NCBI RefSeq assembly: GCF_946478885.1
Contig: NZ_CAMLDX010000049.1
Coordinates: forward strand, 1 to 24,811
DNA from: an uncultured Bacillus sp.
Lineage (GTDB): Bacteria; Bacillota; Bacilli; Bacillales_B; DSM-18226
Direction: 5' to 3'
DNA length: 24,811 nt
The notes under the pieces are model-generated. The model had not been told where the DNA came from, made no database searches, and was given only the letters and a program-made list of their open reading frames with translations. Shown one piece after another: positions 7,415-15,743 of the stretch. The position numbers and the translations under genes are program-made. How positions within the stretch are numbered: position 1 is the stretch's first letter; each line of letters begins with the position of its first letter.

Positions 7415-7817
7415 AAATTTTCTTTGCCTTCCCTTCATCAAACCATTTTACTGCTCTAACCTTCGTACCCAAATGAATGGTACTTTCAATTTCAAATTCA
7501 TCCATTAGGCGCTTAACTCCAGTTATTCCTAATCCTAGCCCTGTTTTCGAGCGGACAGTTTGATTTAAAACCTGATCAAGGTTAGTGATCCCAGGCCCTT
7601 GATCAATGGCAGTAATTTCGATACCGTAAGAAGGTATTACTTTTATGTAGAGCTGACCTTTACCGGCGTAAAATACAATATTACGAGTCAGCTCCATAAT
7701 AGAAACAACCAATTTTGTTTGCTCGCTTTTGTTTAGACCGTTATCTTCAGCAATCCTCTTTCCTATTGTACTAGCCATATAAACATCATCTTCTCTTTCG
7801 ATCACAATTCTGTACAA
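7392..7817 (-). CDS. RsbT-like serine/threonine kinase of the GHKL (anti-sigma) type
   Basis: The 141-residue product matches RsbT, the switch kinase of the stressosome, more than RsbW. The segments ELTRNIVFYAGKG (N-box), DQGPGI (G1) and LGLGITGVKRLMDEFEIES all have close counterparts in B. subtilis RsbT. RsbT phosphorylates STAS threonines in RsbR and RsbS and then activates the phosphatase RsbU. Here it is first in an operon with two RsbR-like proteins, the expected substrates. The start is uncertain: AGGAGG (7830-7835) lies 12 bases before TTG at 7817, while the frame runs back to a TTG at 7838 that overlaps that ribosome site. The last 23 bases overlap the kinase-RsbR gene. No RsbS, RsbU or sigma factor gene is visible nearby. 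Confidence 0.8.
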   Translation of the reverse strand: MYRIVIEREDDVYMASTIGKRIAEDNGLNKSEQTKLVVSIMELTRNIVFYAGKGQLYIKVIPSYGIEITAIDQGPGITNLDQVLNQTVRSKTGLGLGITGVKRLMDEFEIESTIHLGTKVRAVKWFDEGKAKKIYDNFSRK

Positions 7818-7994
7818 ATGTCTATAAATCCTCCTCAAAAGTGTATCAATTCCAATCCTAGCTATTATAGTCAGTATAATGAGAATATTTTAGCATATAT
7901 AGCGGTTTATCGGATAAAATTTTGACGAATATTTGAAATTTTTGCAAGATGGCTCATTGATCAATTGTGAAGAAAGAAGATTACTAGGTAAATG

Positions 7995-8022
7995 TTGTTC
8001 TTTTCCGCTGATTTGTTAAACT
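7995..8022 (+). promoter_or_regulatory. Possible sigma-A promoter for the ABC ATPase gene
   Basis: TTGTTC (7995-8000) and TAAACT (8017-8022) are separated by 16 bases, 33 bases before the ATG. Both hexamers have two mismatches, so this is tentative. Confidence 0.35.
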
Positions 8023-8055
8023 AAAATCATAGGTAACTCAGGGAGGGAGCAACGT

Positions 8056-8841
8056 ATGATCCTACATATGGAAAATCTTTCATTAAAGAGAGATGGTAAG
8101 TGGATTCTGCAAAATATAAACTGGAGTATAAAAAAAGGGGAGCATTGGGTGTTATTTGGTTTAAATGGCTCCGGCAAAACATCGTTATTGAATATGCTGA
8201 ACGCAGAATACTTTCCAACGAGCGGACATTTGACTGTTGTGGGTATGGAGTTCGGCAAAACGGTTCTAGGTGAAAAATTGCGGACCAAGATTGGTTTGGT
8301 TTCATCAGCACTGCAGGAAAAATTGCACCGCAGCGATAACGCATTCGAAATTGTACTAAGCGGTGCTTTTGCTTCAATCGGTCTATATGAAACGCCAACA
8401 GATGAGATAAGGGAGCGTGCGATTGGTTTATTAGAAGATATGGGTTGTATGGAGTATGCGAATCGTCAATACGAATTATTGTCACAGGGGGAGAAACAGC
8501 GGGTCTTGATTGCTAGGGCATTAATGGGGAATCCGCAGCTTCTGATTCTAGATGAACCAACGAACGGTCTTGATTTTATTGCCCGTGAGCAGCTGCTTGA
8601 GGCCATCAGCCGGATGATTAACGGTTCAAATGAACATGTTCCTACTATTATATATGTGACCCACCATGTAGATGAAATTTTACCCTGCTTTAAACGGACG
8701 TTGTTATTAAAGCAGGGAAGGGTTTTTGCATCCGGTGAAACAAGTGAAATGATATCCAGCAAAAAGTTGAGTGAATTTTTTGATTTGCCTGTTCAGGTGA
8801 TTTGGAATAATGGCAGACCATTGCTGTCAAAGCTTAGCTGA
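8056..8841 (+). CDS. ylmA: Orphan ABC-type ATPase, YlmA-like
   Basis: This is a single ATP-binding subunit of 261 residues. Walker A is GLNGSGKT (35-42), the signature is LSQGEKQR (142-149), Walker B is LLILDEPT (162-169), and the switch histidine is in VTHH (201-204). It resembles B. subtilis YlmA and the halves of ModF, which hydrolyse ATP but whose transported substrate is unknown. No permease or binding-protein gene adjoins it, so it may use a distant partner or not transport at all. The ATG has GGGAGGG eight bases upstream. The symbol is from overall resemblance and is less certain than the family. Confidence 0.8.
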   Translation: MILHMENLSLKRDGKWILQNINWSIKKGEHWVLFGLNGSGKTSLLNMLNAEYFPTSGHLTVVGMEFGKTVLGEKLRTKIGLVSSALQEKLHRSDNAFEIVLSGAFASIGLYETPTDEIRERAIGLLEDMGCMEYANRQYELLSQGEKQRVLIARALMGNPQLLILDEPTNGLDFIAREQLLEAISRMINGSNEHVPTIIYVTHHVDEILPCFKRTLLLKQGRVFASGETSEMISSKKLSEFFDLPVQVIWNNGRPLLSKLS

Positions 8842-8849
8842 GTAAAGTG

Positions 8850-8871
8850 GTATCCTTCATATGATGGATAC
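8850..8871. repeat. 22-bp near-perfect palindrome after the ABC ATPase
   Basis: GTATCC and GGATAC flank TCATATGA with one mismatched pair, making a nearly perfect dyad eight bases after the stop codon. It could be a weak terminator, but the T-rich tail (TAATTTATG) is poor. Confidence 0.6.
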
Positions 8872-8891
8872 TAATTTATGTGTTCTTCTCA

Positions 8892-8941
8892 ATCTTCCTC
8901 AATTATCCTTCAAGTGAGGATGAAGGACAATTGAGGAAGAT
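8892..8941. repeat. Long intergenic hairpin, 21-base stem
   Basis: The arms 8892-8904 and 8929-8941 pair perfectly over 13 bases (ATCTTCCTCAATT with its complement). After one A/C mismatch a further seven pairs follow (8906-8912 with 8921-8927), leaving an eight-base loop. Neither side has a T tract, so it is not a standard terminator. It stands about 130 bases ahead of hflX. Confidence 0.85.
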
Positions 8942-9073
8942 GCGACAGTATTTTAGCAAAATAGGGAAAAATAATTTCTGATAGGCAAATATACATATAC
9001 TGAAGCACCGGAAATTAGAGTTCATGTATAATTTTTGATATGATGAACAAAAAGATAGAAAGAAGGGGATGTA

Positions 9074-10336
9074 TTGGAAGAAAAGCAAGTAAAGGAACGG
9101 GTCATCCTCGTTGGCTGTCAAACGATTGAAGATGATCTGGCTTTTAAATATTCAATGGAGGAATTGTCATCGCTTACAAAAACAGCTGATGGGGAAGTGT
9201 CGGCAGTACTGACCCAAAAAAGAGAACGAGTACATTCCTCGACTTATATAGGAAAGGGAAAAATCGTAGAATTAGCAGCATTGGTTGAAGAGGTAGATGC
9301 GAATATAATCATTTTTAATGATGAATTATCTTCGAGTCAGGTGCGTAATATCGCTTCGCAAGTAGATATCAGGATCATTGACCGGACGCAGTTAATCCTT
9401 GATATTTTTGCTCAAAGAGCTAGATCAAAGGAGGGAAAGCTACAGGTAGAACTGGCTCAATTGCAATACTTGCTTCCACGTTTAAGCGGGCAGGGAACAC
9501 AGTTATCCCGACTTGGAGCAGGTATAGGAACGAGAGGACCCGGCGAAACAAAGCTGGAGGCAGATCGGCGTCATATCCGAAACCGGATTCATGACATTCA
9601 AATACAATTATCAGCCGTTGTGGAACACCGCAAACGATACCGTGAAAGAAGAAAGAAAAACCGTGCCTTCCAAATTGCTTTAGTAGGTTACACAAACGCA
9701 GGAAAGTCAACGTTGTTCAATCGTTTAACAGAAGCGGATTCCTTTGAAGAAAACCTGCTATTTGCCACTTTGAATCCAATGACCAAAAAGTGTATTCTGC
9801 CAAGAGGTTATACCGTGTTAATGACGGATACGGTTGGTTTTATCCAAGCATTGCCTACAAGCTTAATCGCTGCCTTCCGTTCTACGCTGGAAGAAGTGAA
9901 GGAAGCCGATCTCCTGTTACATGTCGTGGACTCATCCAATCCGGATTATTTTCAACATGAGCAAACAGTTAATCAATTATTGGATGAGTTAGAAACGTCT
10001 AGAATTCCGCAATTAACAGTGTATAATAAAAAGGATGTCCATCATCCGGAGTTTGTTCCATCTACGAAAAATGAATCAATTCAAATGAGTGCCTTATCAG
10101 ATAGTGACCTCACATTATTAAAGCGGACGATTGAAAATAAAGTAATCGAAATGATGAATGATTATTATGTTGAGGTACCTTCAACAGAAGGAAAATTGTT
10201 AGCACAGTTAAAGAATGAAACGATTCTCAATGAATTAAGGTTTGAAGAAGAAAAGCAATTTTATATTTGCAAGGGCTATTATTTAATGGATCATCCTATT
10301 TTTGGACAACTCCAACCATATTTAGTAAAAGGATAG
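9074..10336 (+). CDS. hflX: Ribosome-associated GTPase HflX
   Basis: HflX is a translational GTPase that binds the 50S subunit and rescues stalled or damaged ribosomes. The 420-residue product has the HflX-specific N-terminal domain, the conserved [19 protein letters not shown] segment (residues 145-163), and the GTP motifs G1 GYTNAGKS (205-212), G3 DTVGF (252-256) and G4 NKKD (318-321). The B. subtilis equivalent is ynbA. The start is TTG at 9074, with AAGGGG at 9063-9068. ynbB follows nine bases after its stop, so the two are an operon. Confidence 0.95.
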   Translation: MEEKQVKERVILVGCQTIEDDLAFKYSMEELSSLTKTADGEVSAVLTQKRERVHSSTYIGKGKIVELAALVEEVDANIIIFNDELSSSQVRNIASQVDIRIIDRTQLILDIFAQRARSKEGKLQVELAQLQYLLPRLSGQGTQLSRLGAGIGTRGPGETKLEADRRHIRNRIHDIQIQLSAVVEHRKRYRERRKKNRAFQIALVGYTNAGKSTLFNRLTEADSFEENLLFATLNPMTKKCILPRGYTVLMTDTVGFIQALPTSLIAAFRSTLEEVKEADLLLHVVDSSNPDYFQHEQTVNQLLDELETSRIPQLTVYNKKDVHHPEFVPSTKNESIQMSALSDSDLTLLKRTIENKVIEMMNDYYVEVPSTEGKLLAQLKNETILNELRFEEEKQFYICKGYYLMDHPIFGQLQPYLVKG

Positions 10337-10345
10337 GGGAAGGCC

Positions 10346-11626
10346 ATGTTTCAATCATTAGCATATGGAAAAGAATTACAGCCATTAGTGGCTGAAGTAG
10401 AACAGCAAATTGAAGAAGTACACGAAGAAATTGATGCACAGATTGATCGCAATCAATTTCGTGTATTAACCTGTTTTCAGCATCAAAAAGTGAGTGATTC
10501 TCATTTTATTCCTTCAACAGGCTATGGGTACGATGATTATGGTAGAGATACGCTTGAAAAAATTTATGCAGAGGTTTTTGGAGCGGAAGCCGGACTTGTC
10601 AGGCCACAAATTATATCGGGTACCCATGCCATTTCCACAGCCTTGTTTGGAGTTCTCAGACCTGAAGATGAATTATTATATATGACAGGAAATCCATATG
10701 ACACCCTTGAAGAAATTGTCGGGATCAGGGGAAAAGGTACAGGATCGTTGAAAGAATTTGGAATCCATTATCAAAGTGTGCCTTTGCTTGAAAACGGAGA
10801 CGTAGATTATGAAGCTGTTGCCCGTGCGATAAAGCCTACTACAAAAATGATCGGGATTCAGCGTTCCAAGGGATATGCAGTCCGTCCATCTTTTACCATT
10901 AAAGAAATTGAAAAGATGATTTCATTTGTGAAAGGGATCAAGCATGATGTCGTGGTCTTTGTTGATAACTGTTATGGTGAATTTGTTGAAGACCTAGAGC
11001 CGTGCCATGTTGGCGCAGACTTGATGGCAGGATCTCTGATCAAAAATCCGGGAGGGGGTCTTGCTAAGACTGGTGGCTATATTGTTGGAAAACAGCAATG
11101 GGTCGAGGCCTGCTCCTATCGATTGACGTCACCGGGAATCGGAGCAGAAGCGGGTGCTTCTCTTTACAGTTTATTAGAAATGTATCAGGGCTTTTTTCTA
11201 GCTCCGCATGTTGTCGGACAAGCATTAAAAGGCGCGGTCTTTACTGCAGCAATGCTGGAGAGAATGGGAATGAACTCAAATCCAAAATGGAATAGCAAGC
11301 GAACAGATTTAATCCAATCCGTCCAATTTGATAATCGGGATAAGATGGTTGCTTTCTGTCAGGCGATCCAGTTTGCTTCACCTGTAAATTCGCATGTCAC
11401 ACCCTATCCATCCTATATGCCGGGGTATGAGGACGATGTAATTATGGCGGCAGGTACGTTCATTCAAGGGGCAAGCATTGAGCTGACCGCAGATGGTCCG
11501 ACGAGACCTCCATATGTTGCCTATGTTCAGGGAGGGCTCACCTATTCGCATGTAAAAATAGCTGTTTGTATTGCTCTTAATTCCTTATTGGAAAAAGGCT
11601 TACTGCAGCTGACGGCAATGAAATAA
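10346..11626 (+). CDS. ynbB: PLP-dependent lyase-like protein (aluminium-resistance / methionine gamma-lyase family)
   Basis: This 426-residue protein belongs to the YnbB family of cystathionine beta-lyase-like fold type I PLP enzymes. SLIKNPGGG holds the expected Schiff-base lysine (Lys233), and VDNCYGEF holds the aspartate that contacts the pyridine nitrogen (Asp207). The reaction and substrate are not established for this family; the aluminium-resistance name is historical. The ATG follows a strong ribosome site (AGGGGAAGG) and the gene is coupled to hflX. A terminator follows the stop codon. Confidence 0.88.
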   Translation: MFQSLAYGKELQPLVAEVEQQIEEVHEEIDAQIDRNQFRVLTCFQHQKVSDSHFIPSTGYGYDDYGRDTLEKIYAEVFGAEAGLVRPQIISGTHAISTALFGVLRPEDELLYMTGNPYDTLEEIVGIRGKGTGSLKEFGIHYQSVPLLENGDVDYEAVARAIKPTTKMIGIQRSKGYAVRPSFTIKEIEKMISFVKGIKHDVVVFVDNCYGEFVEDLEPCHVGADLMAGSLIKNPGGGLAKTGGYIVGKQQWVEACSYRLTSPGIGAEAGASLYSLLEMYQGFFLAPHVVGQALKGAVFTAAMLERMGMNSNPKWNSKRTDLIQSVQFDNRDKMVAFCQAIQFASPVNSHVTPYPSYMPGYEDDVIMAAGTFIQGASIELTADGPTRPPYVAYVQGGLTYSHVKIAVCIALNSLLEKGLLQLTAMK

Positions 11627-11648
11627 AAAAATGATGATGGGGAAAATT

Positions 11649-11680
11649 AGAAAGATGCGGTTTAGTAATGCATCTTTTCT
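11649..11680 (+). terminator. Intrinsic terminator after ynbB
   Basis: AGAAAGATGC (11649-11658) pairs with GCATCTTT (11670-11677) and its TTTTCT tail. On the minus strand the same stem is followed by TTTCTAATTTT, so it may also serve the convergent ferritin-like gene. Confidence 0.75.
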
Positions 11681-11713
11681 GTCTGTATGCCAGTTAGGCG
11701 GTTAAAAGTGCGA

Positions 11714-12157
11714 CTATCTGATTTGCTTTGTAAAAAAGAATAAGAACCATACGGCGTGTTGCTGTTCATCTGCAGCGGCACGGCGGAATACATCTTTTAT
11801 ATACTGATTGTTTGTACTATCGGAAATCGTATAATAAAAATCAACGGTATTCTGTTCATCCTTTAGGGCGGCTTCAAGTCCTTTAATATAATGATTTGGA
11901 CATGGTTCTGTTATTTTTGGCTGAGGCTGTCTGCCAGTCAGCCTTGAGTAGATCTGGCTGAATTGTTGAAGGTGTTTTTTTTCATCTTCACGAATCTCAA
12001 GTATTTGTTTGCGCTCGGCTTCAGAGAAAGCTATTTTAGCAAGCTTAGCATAGCACTGTATAGCACTATATTCACCATTAATGGCCTTTTCGATGTTGTT
12101 AATCAGCTTTTGCTGCTGGCGGTATTGTTCATTATAAGGGTTTAAATAAGGATACAT
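11714..12157 (-). CDS. Ferritin-like domain protein (di-metal four-helix bundle)
   Basis: The 147-residue product shows the ligand pattern of a ferritin/rubrerythrin-type four-helix bundle: Glu29, the pair Glu59-x-x-His62, Glu101 and the pair Glu131-x-x-His134. Such proteins bind two iron or manganese ions and may act in metal handling or oxidative defence. The N-terminus is rich in Tyr, Asn and Gln (MYPYLNPYNEQYRQQQK), as in some spore-coat-associated members, but nothing here proves a sporulation role. The ATG has GGGAGGA six bases upstream. It is monocistronic and diverges from glnR. I do not assign a symbol. Confidence 0.75.
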   Translation of the reverse strand: MYPYLNPYNEQYRQQQKLINNIEKAINGEYSAIQCYAKLAKIAFSEAERKQILEIREDEKKHLQQFSQIYSRLTGRQPQPKITEPCPNHYIKGLEAALKDEQNTVDFYYTISDSTNNQYIKDVFRRAAADEQQHAVWFLFFFTKQIR

Positions 12158-12284
12158 GTTGTTCCTCCCATTTCATAATTAACATAATTATATGAAAAGA
12201 CGGAATGGAGAGTGCCTGTATAAAGATTTTTAATAACCAAATCAGTCTTAAAAAAATTAGAAAAATAGAAATCCAATAATAATA

Positions 12285-12301
12285 TGTAATAAAATCTAAC
12301 A
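12285..12301 (+). promoter_or_regulatory. GlnR/TnrA operator 1
   Basis: TGTAA-N7-TAACA is a perfect match to the GlnR/TnrA box TGTNA-N7-TNACA. It lies just upstream of the -35 of the glnR promoter, as in the B. subtilis glnRA operon, where GlnR with feedback-inhibited glutamine synthetase represses transcription when glutamine is abundant. Confidence 0.85.
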
Positions 12302-12306
12302 TAGCG

Positions 12307-12335
12307 TTGACAACATTTCTGACATTTAATATAAT
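12307..12335 (+). promoter_or_regulatory. Consensus sigma-A promoter of glnRA
   Basis: TTGACA (12307-12312), a 17-base spacer and TATAAT (12330-12335) form a perfect consensus promoter. A second GlnR half-match, TGACA-N7-TGACA (12308-12324, one mismatch), overlaps the -35. Confidence 0.92.
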
Positions 12336-12369
12336 AACCTTAAGAAAAGAAGGGAATGAAAAAAGCAAA

Positions 12370-12777
12370 GTGACAGGAAGTCAAATTCGTCGTTCAATGC
12401 CCCTTTTTCCGATTGGTACAGTCATGCAGCTGACAGAATTAACCGCAAGACAAATCCGTTATTATGAGGAGCACCAGTTAATTTCACCAGCCCGTACAGA
12501 CGGGAACCGACGACTCTTTTCTTTAAATGATATTGATACATTGCTAGAAATTAAAGATTTAATTGACCAAGGCGTAAATATGGCCGGCATTAAACAAATC
12601 TTTGCACAGAGAGTGCAAAAAGCGATGGAGCAAGACTTACAGAACAAACCTGCAATCAAGGAGAAAAAAGAACTCACAAACGAGGATATTCGAAAGTTGT
12701 TGAGGAAAGAATTAACAAATGCAGGCCGGTTTAACCGCAATCCTATGGGTGGAAATATGCATCGCTTTTTTCATTAA
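12370..12777 (+). CDS. glnR: Glutamine synthetase repressor GlnR (MerR family)
   Basis: GlnR represses the glnRA operon and other nitrogen genes. The 135-residue product (the same length as B. subtilis GlnR) has a MerR-type winged helix at the N-terminus ([18 protein letters not shown]) and the conserved C-terminal tail ending GNMHRFFH, which is autoinhibitory until feedback-inhibited glutamine synthetase binds it. The start is GTG at 12370. The frame can be extended to a TTG at 12307, but that TTG is the -35 of the promoter, so it is not a start. The ribosome site AAGGG (12350-12354) lies 15 bases before the GTG, with an overlapping five-codon frame between (see findings). glnA follows 102 bases downstream. 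Confidence 0.93.
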   Translation: MTGSQIRRSMPLFPIGTVMQLTELTARQIRYYEEHQLISPARTDGNRRLFSLNDIDTLLEIKDLIDQGVNMAGIKQIFAQRVQKAMEQDLQNKPAIKEKKELTNEDIRKLLRKELTNAGRFNRNPMGGNMHRFFH

Positions 12778-12879
12778 GCCGTAACAGTGCTGTTGAAAAG
12801 CGTTCAGCATCATGCAATATTACTTAAGTTGTTTAAAGCTTTTATCAAAAGAGGATGAAACATGCAGGAGGAATTCAGA

Positions 12880-14214
12880 ATGAATAAATATTCAAAAGAA
12901 GATATTAAACGGATGTGCGCTGAACAAAATGTAAAATATATCCGTATGCAATTTACAGATATATTAGGAATTATCAAAAATGTTGAGATACCAGTAAGTC
13001 AATTAGAAAAGGCACTGGATAATAAAATGATGTTTGACGGATCTTCTATCGAGGGTTTTGTTCGTATTGAAGAATCTGATATGTACCTATATCCTGATTT
13101 AGATACATTCGTTGTATTCCCTTGGACAGCTGAAAAAGGAAAGGTAGCTCGTTTCATCTGTGATATTTACAATTCGGACGGCGCGCCATTTGCAGGGGAT
13201 CCGCGAAATAATTTAAAACGTGTCTTAAAAGAAATGGAAGAACTTGGATTTACTGAATTTAACCTTGGACCTGAGCCGGAATTCTTCTTATTCAAACTTG
13301 ATGAAAAGGGCGATCCTACATTGGAATTAAATGACGCCGGCGGTTACTTTGATTTAGCTCCAACAGACCTTGGTGAAAACTGCCGCCGTGATATCGTTCT
13401 TGAACTTGAAGAGATGGGCTTTGAAGTCGAAGCATCCCATCATGAAGTAGCTCCTGGCCAACATGAAATCGACTTTAAATATGCAGATGTTGTTACAGCA
13501 TGTGATAATATCCAAACGTTCAAGCTGGTCGTTAAAACAATTGCCCGTAAGCATGGATTGCACGCAACCTTTATGCCAAAACCATTATTCGGTGTAAACG
13601 GATCTGGTATGCACTGCAACCTGTCTCTCTTTACAAATGGCAAAAATGCATTCTATGATCCAACAGCTGATATGCAATTAAGTGAAACGGCACTGCAATT
13701 TATTGCGGGGATTGTAAAGCATGCATCTTCATTTACAGCTGTTACAAACCCAACAGTAAACTCCTATAAGCGTCTAGTACCAGGATATGAAGCACCTTGT
13801 TATGTGGCATGGTCTACAAGTAATCGTTCGCCATTGATTCGTATTCCTGCATCACGCGGCTTGAGCACACGCATTGAAGTACGCAGTGTTGATCCTTCTG
13901 CAAATCCATACTTGGCAATGGCAGTTTTATTAAGAGCCGGACTTGACGGTGTGAAAAATAAAATTACTCCTCCAGCTCCAGTTGACCGCAATATTTATGC
14001 AATGGATCGTGAAGAGCGTCTGGCTGAAGGAGTGACAGATCTTCCGGCTTCATTGGTTGCTGCACTTGAAGAATTCAAATCGGATGAAATAATGGTTGAT
14101 GCTTTAGGCAGCCATATTGTCGAGCACTTCATTGAAGCAAAAGAAATTGAATGGGATATGTTCCGTACAGCCGTTCATCAATGGGAACGCGATCAATATA
14201 TGAGCATGTATTAA
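12880..14214 (+). CDS. glnA: Glutamine synthetase, type I-alpha
   Basis: This is the dodecameric enzyme that makes glutamine from glutamate, ammonia and ATP in the cytoplasm. The 444-residue product matches B. subtilis GlnA in length. Arg62 in [10 protein letters not shown] is the residue that makes the I-alpha form sensitive to feedback by glutamine, Glu304 lies in the flap PGYEAP, and the nucleotide and metal motifs NGSGMHCN (240-247) and NRSPLIRIP are intact. The ATG at 12880 has AGGAGG eight bases upstream (12866-12871); an in-frame ATG at 12862 overlaps that site and is unlikely. Feedback-inhibited GlnA is also the signal sensed by GlnR and TnrA, so the operon regulates itself. Confidence 0.97.
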   Translation: MNKYSKEDIKRMCAEQNVKYIRMQFTDILGIIKNVEIPVSQLEKALDNKMMFDGSSIEGFVRIEESDMYLYPDLDTFVVFPWTAEKGKVARFICDIYNSDGAPFAGDPRNNLKRVLKEMEELGFTEFNLGPEPEFFLFKLDEKGDPTLELNDAGGYFDLAPTDLGENCRRDIVLELEEMGFEVEASHHEVAPGQHEIDFKYADVVTACDNIQTFKLVVKTIARKHGLHATFMPKPLFGVNGSGMHCNLSLFTNGKNAFYDPTADMQLSETALQFIAGIVKHASSFTAVTNPTVNSYKRLVPGYEAPCYVAWSTSNRSPLIRIPASRGLSTRIEVRSVDPSANPYLAMAVLLRAGLDGVKNKITPPAPVDRNIYAMDREERLAEGVTDLPASLVAALEEFKSDEIMVDALGSHIVEHFIEAKEIEWDMFRTAVHQWERDQYMSMY

Positions 14215-14232
14215 TTTAAAAACTTAAAAACA

Positions 14233-14352
14233 CGGGGTTAACCCATAAGGTGTCAGGCATCCGCAATGTATCTATATCCAGTGCAAATTTTTGTAAGGGA
14301 TACTAGAAATTATATGGTGGTGCCTGACACCTTTGTTTTTGGGATAGTCCCG
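14233..14352 (+). repeat. Dispersed palindromic element, copy 2
   Basis: The element has ends AAGGTGTCAGGCATCC (14247-14262) and GGTGCCTGACACCTTT (14319-14334) plus outer arms CGGGGTTAACCC and GGGATAGTCCCG, so nearly the whole 120 bases can fold as one hairpin. TTTTTT follows immediately at 14353, which makes it a plausible terminator for glnA. The interior TATCTATATCC and GGGATACTAGA match copy 3. Confidence 0.88.
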
Positions 14353-14503
14353 TTTTTTGCCTTTATTTCTTCCGGTTTCATGAACATTCTCCCCATGTAG
14401 TACCTGATTGTTTTTTCTAAAAGCAAAATCTCAAAGAAAAACACCTCCTGCTTAACGTATCCGTCGTCTTTGGCTCTCATTCCCGTTTCTTTTTGATAAA
14501 TAG

Positions 14504-14539
14504 TGACAAATGTCATATGAAGCATATGACAGGTATGAC
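14504..14539 (+). promoter_or_regulatory. Probable DesR-binding region upstream of des
   Basis: TGTCATATG and CATATGACA form a perfect nine-base dyad with a three-base centre (14511-14531). It overlaps a second dyad TGACA-AA-TGTCA (14504-14515), and a further TATGAC half site lies at 14534-14539. The centre is about 40 bases upstream of the -10. In B. subtilis phosphorylated DesR binds roughly -28 to -77 of the des promoter, the same placement. Assignment to DesR is inferred from position. Confidence 0.7.
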
Positions 14540-14567
14540 TTGGAGAATTAAGACGGATAGATATAAT
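14540..14567 (+). promoter_or_regulatory. Sigma-A promoter of des
   Basis: TTGGAG (14540-14545) and TATAAT (14562-14567) are separated by 16 bases. The weak -35 is fitting for a promoter that depends on an activator bound just upstream. Confidence 0.7.
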
Positions 14568-14634
14568 GAAGGATAGATATTCAGTGTCTTTTAAGGGGAA
14601 GATACAGGGGAATGACTTGGGAGGTTAGATTTTC

Positions 14635-15663
14635 ATGACGAAGGAAGAACATTTGGAGTTGAGAAAGGCCGTAGTGCCCTATGAAAAAGCAAACCTGAAA
14701 ACGAGTATTAGGCAGTTGTTCAATACGTTTTTTCCGTTTTTTCTATTATGGTATTTAGCATACGAAAGTTTAGCTGAATCCTATCTATTAGCATTGATTT
14801 TTATTTTGCCAGCGGCAGGATTTTTGGTAAGGATCTTTATCTTCTTCCATGATGCATGCCACAATTCGTTTTTTAAAAATAAGCATGCCAATAATATTCT
14901 TGGCAATATTACTGGAGTATTGACTTTATTCCCTTTTCACCAATGGAGACGTAGTCACAATATTCATCATGCTACGAGCAGTAATTTAAATCGGCGTGGC
15001 GTAGGGGATATTTGGGTGATGACAGTTGAAGAATACATGCAGGCTTCGATTTGGCAGCGAATAGCATACCGATTGTATCGCAATCCGCTTATTATGTTCG
15101 GACTTGGACCGCTTTATTTACTGCTCATCTCTAACCGAATAAACCGTAAAGGGGCTCGGCGTGATGAAAAGATAAATACGTATCTCACAAACCTATCGAT
15201 TCTTGCATTATATGGAATGATGTGCTGGTTGATAGGGTGGCAGGCTTTTTTCATGATTCAGGGACCTATCGTATTTATTGCAGCCTTTTTAGGCATTTGG
15301 CTGTTTTATATACAGCATCATTTTGAAGATTCTTATTTTGCAAAAGAAGATGATTGGGATTTTGTCAAGGCGGCTGTTGAGGGAAGTTCTTTTTATAAAT
15401 TACCAAAATGGTTGCAATGGCTAACAGGGAATATTGGCTTTCATCATATACATCATTTAAGTCCAAAGATTCCGAACTATTCCCTTGAAGAAGCACATGA
15501 ACAGCATTGGCAGTTCCATTCAGTTCCGGCTGTTACCATCCGCTCCAGTTTTTCAGCCTTGAAATATCGTCTTTGGGATGAGGAGCATAAACGGTTTATC
15601 AGTTTCCATGAATTAAATAAGCTGTCTGTGGGACATAAGCTGGTGCACAAAGCGCTGGATTAA
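14635..15663 (+). CDS. des: Membrane fatty acid desaturase
   Basis: Des introduces a double bond (delta-5 in B. subtilis) into acyl chains of existing membrane phospholipids, keeping the bilayer fluid at low temperature. The 342-residue integral membrane protein has the three histidine boxes that bind the di-iron centre: HDACH (72-76), HNIHH (108-112) and HHIHH (270-274), with hydrophobic segments around residues 30-70, 150-165 and 185-225. The ATG has GGGAGG about 10 bases upstream. It lies directly ahead of desK-desR, as in B. subtilis, with a terminator between. Confidence 0.93.
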   Translation: MTKEEHLELRKAVVPYEKANLKTSIRQLFNTFFPFFLLWYLAYESLAESYLLALIFILPAAGFLVRIFIFFHDACHNSFFKNKHANNILGNITGVLTLFPFHQWRRSHNIHHATSSNLNRRGVGDIWVMTVEEYMQASIWQRIAYRLYRNPLIMFGLGPLYLLLISNRINRKGARRDEKINTYLTNLSILALYGMMCWLIGWQAFFMIQGPIVFIAAFLGIWLFYIQHHFEDSYFAKEDDWDFVKAAVEGSSFYKLPKWLQWLTGNIGFHHIHHLSPKIPNYSLEEAHEQHWQFHSVPAVTIRSSFSALKYRLWDEEHKRFISFHELNKLSVGHKLVHKALD

Positions 15664-15692
15664 GAGGGGAGAAAAAGGCTTCCCTCTTTTCT
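15662..15692 (+). terminator. Intrinsic terminator between des and desK
   Basis: AAGAGGG (15662-15668) pairs with CCCTCTT (15682-15688) and a TTTCT tail follows. It would let des be expressed at a higher level than the regulators, with some read-through or a separate promoter for desKR. Confidence 0.7.
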
Positions 15693-15743
15693 ATTGATGT
15701 GTTACCGTTAAATTTAAAAGAATAACATAAATGAGGCTGATGA

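Noticed and set aside
12307..12369. Upstream extension of glnR to a TTG at 12307
   Set aside because: The TTG is part of the consensus -35 (TTGACA), and the predicted transcription start is downstream of it, so it cannot be translated from this promoter. The GTG at 12370 gives the family length of 135.
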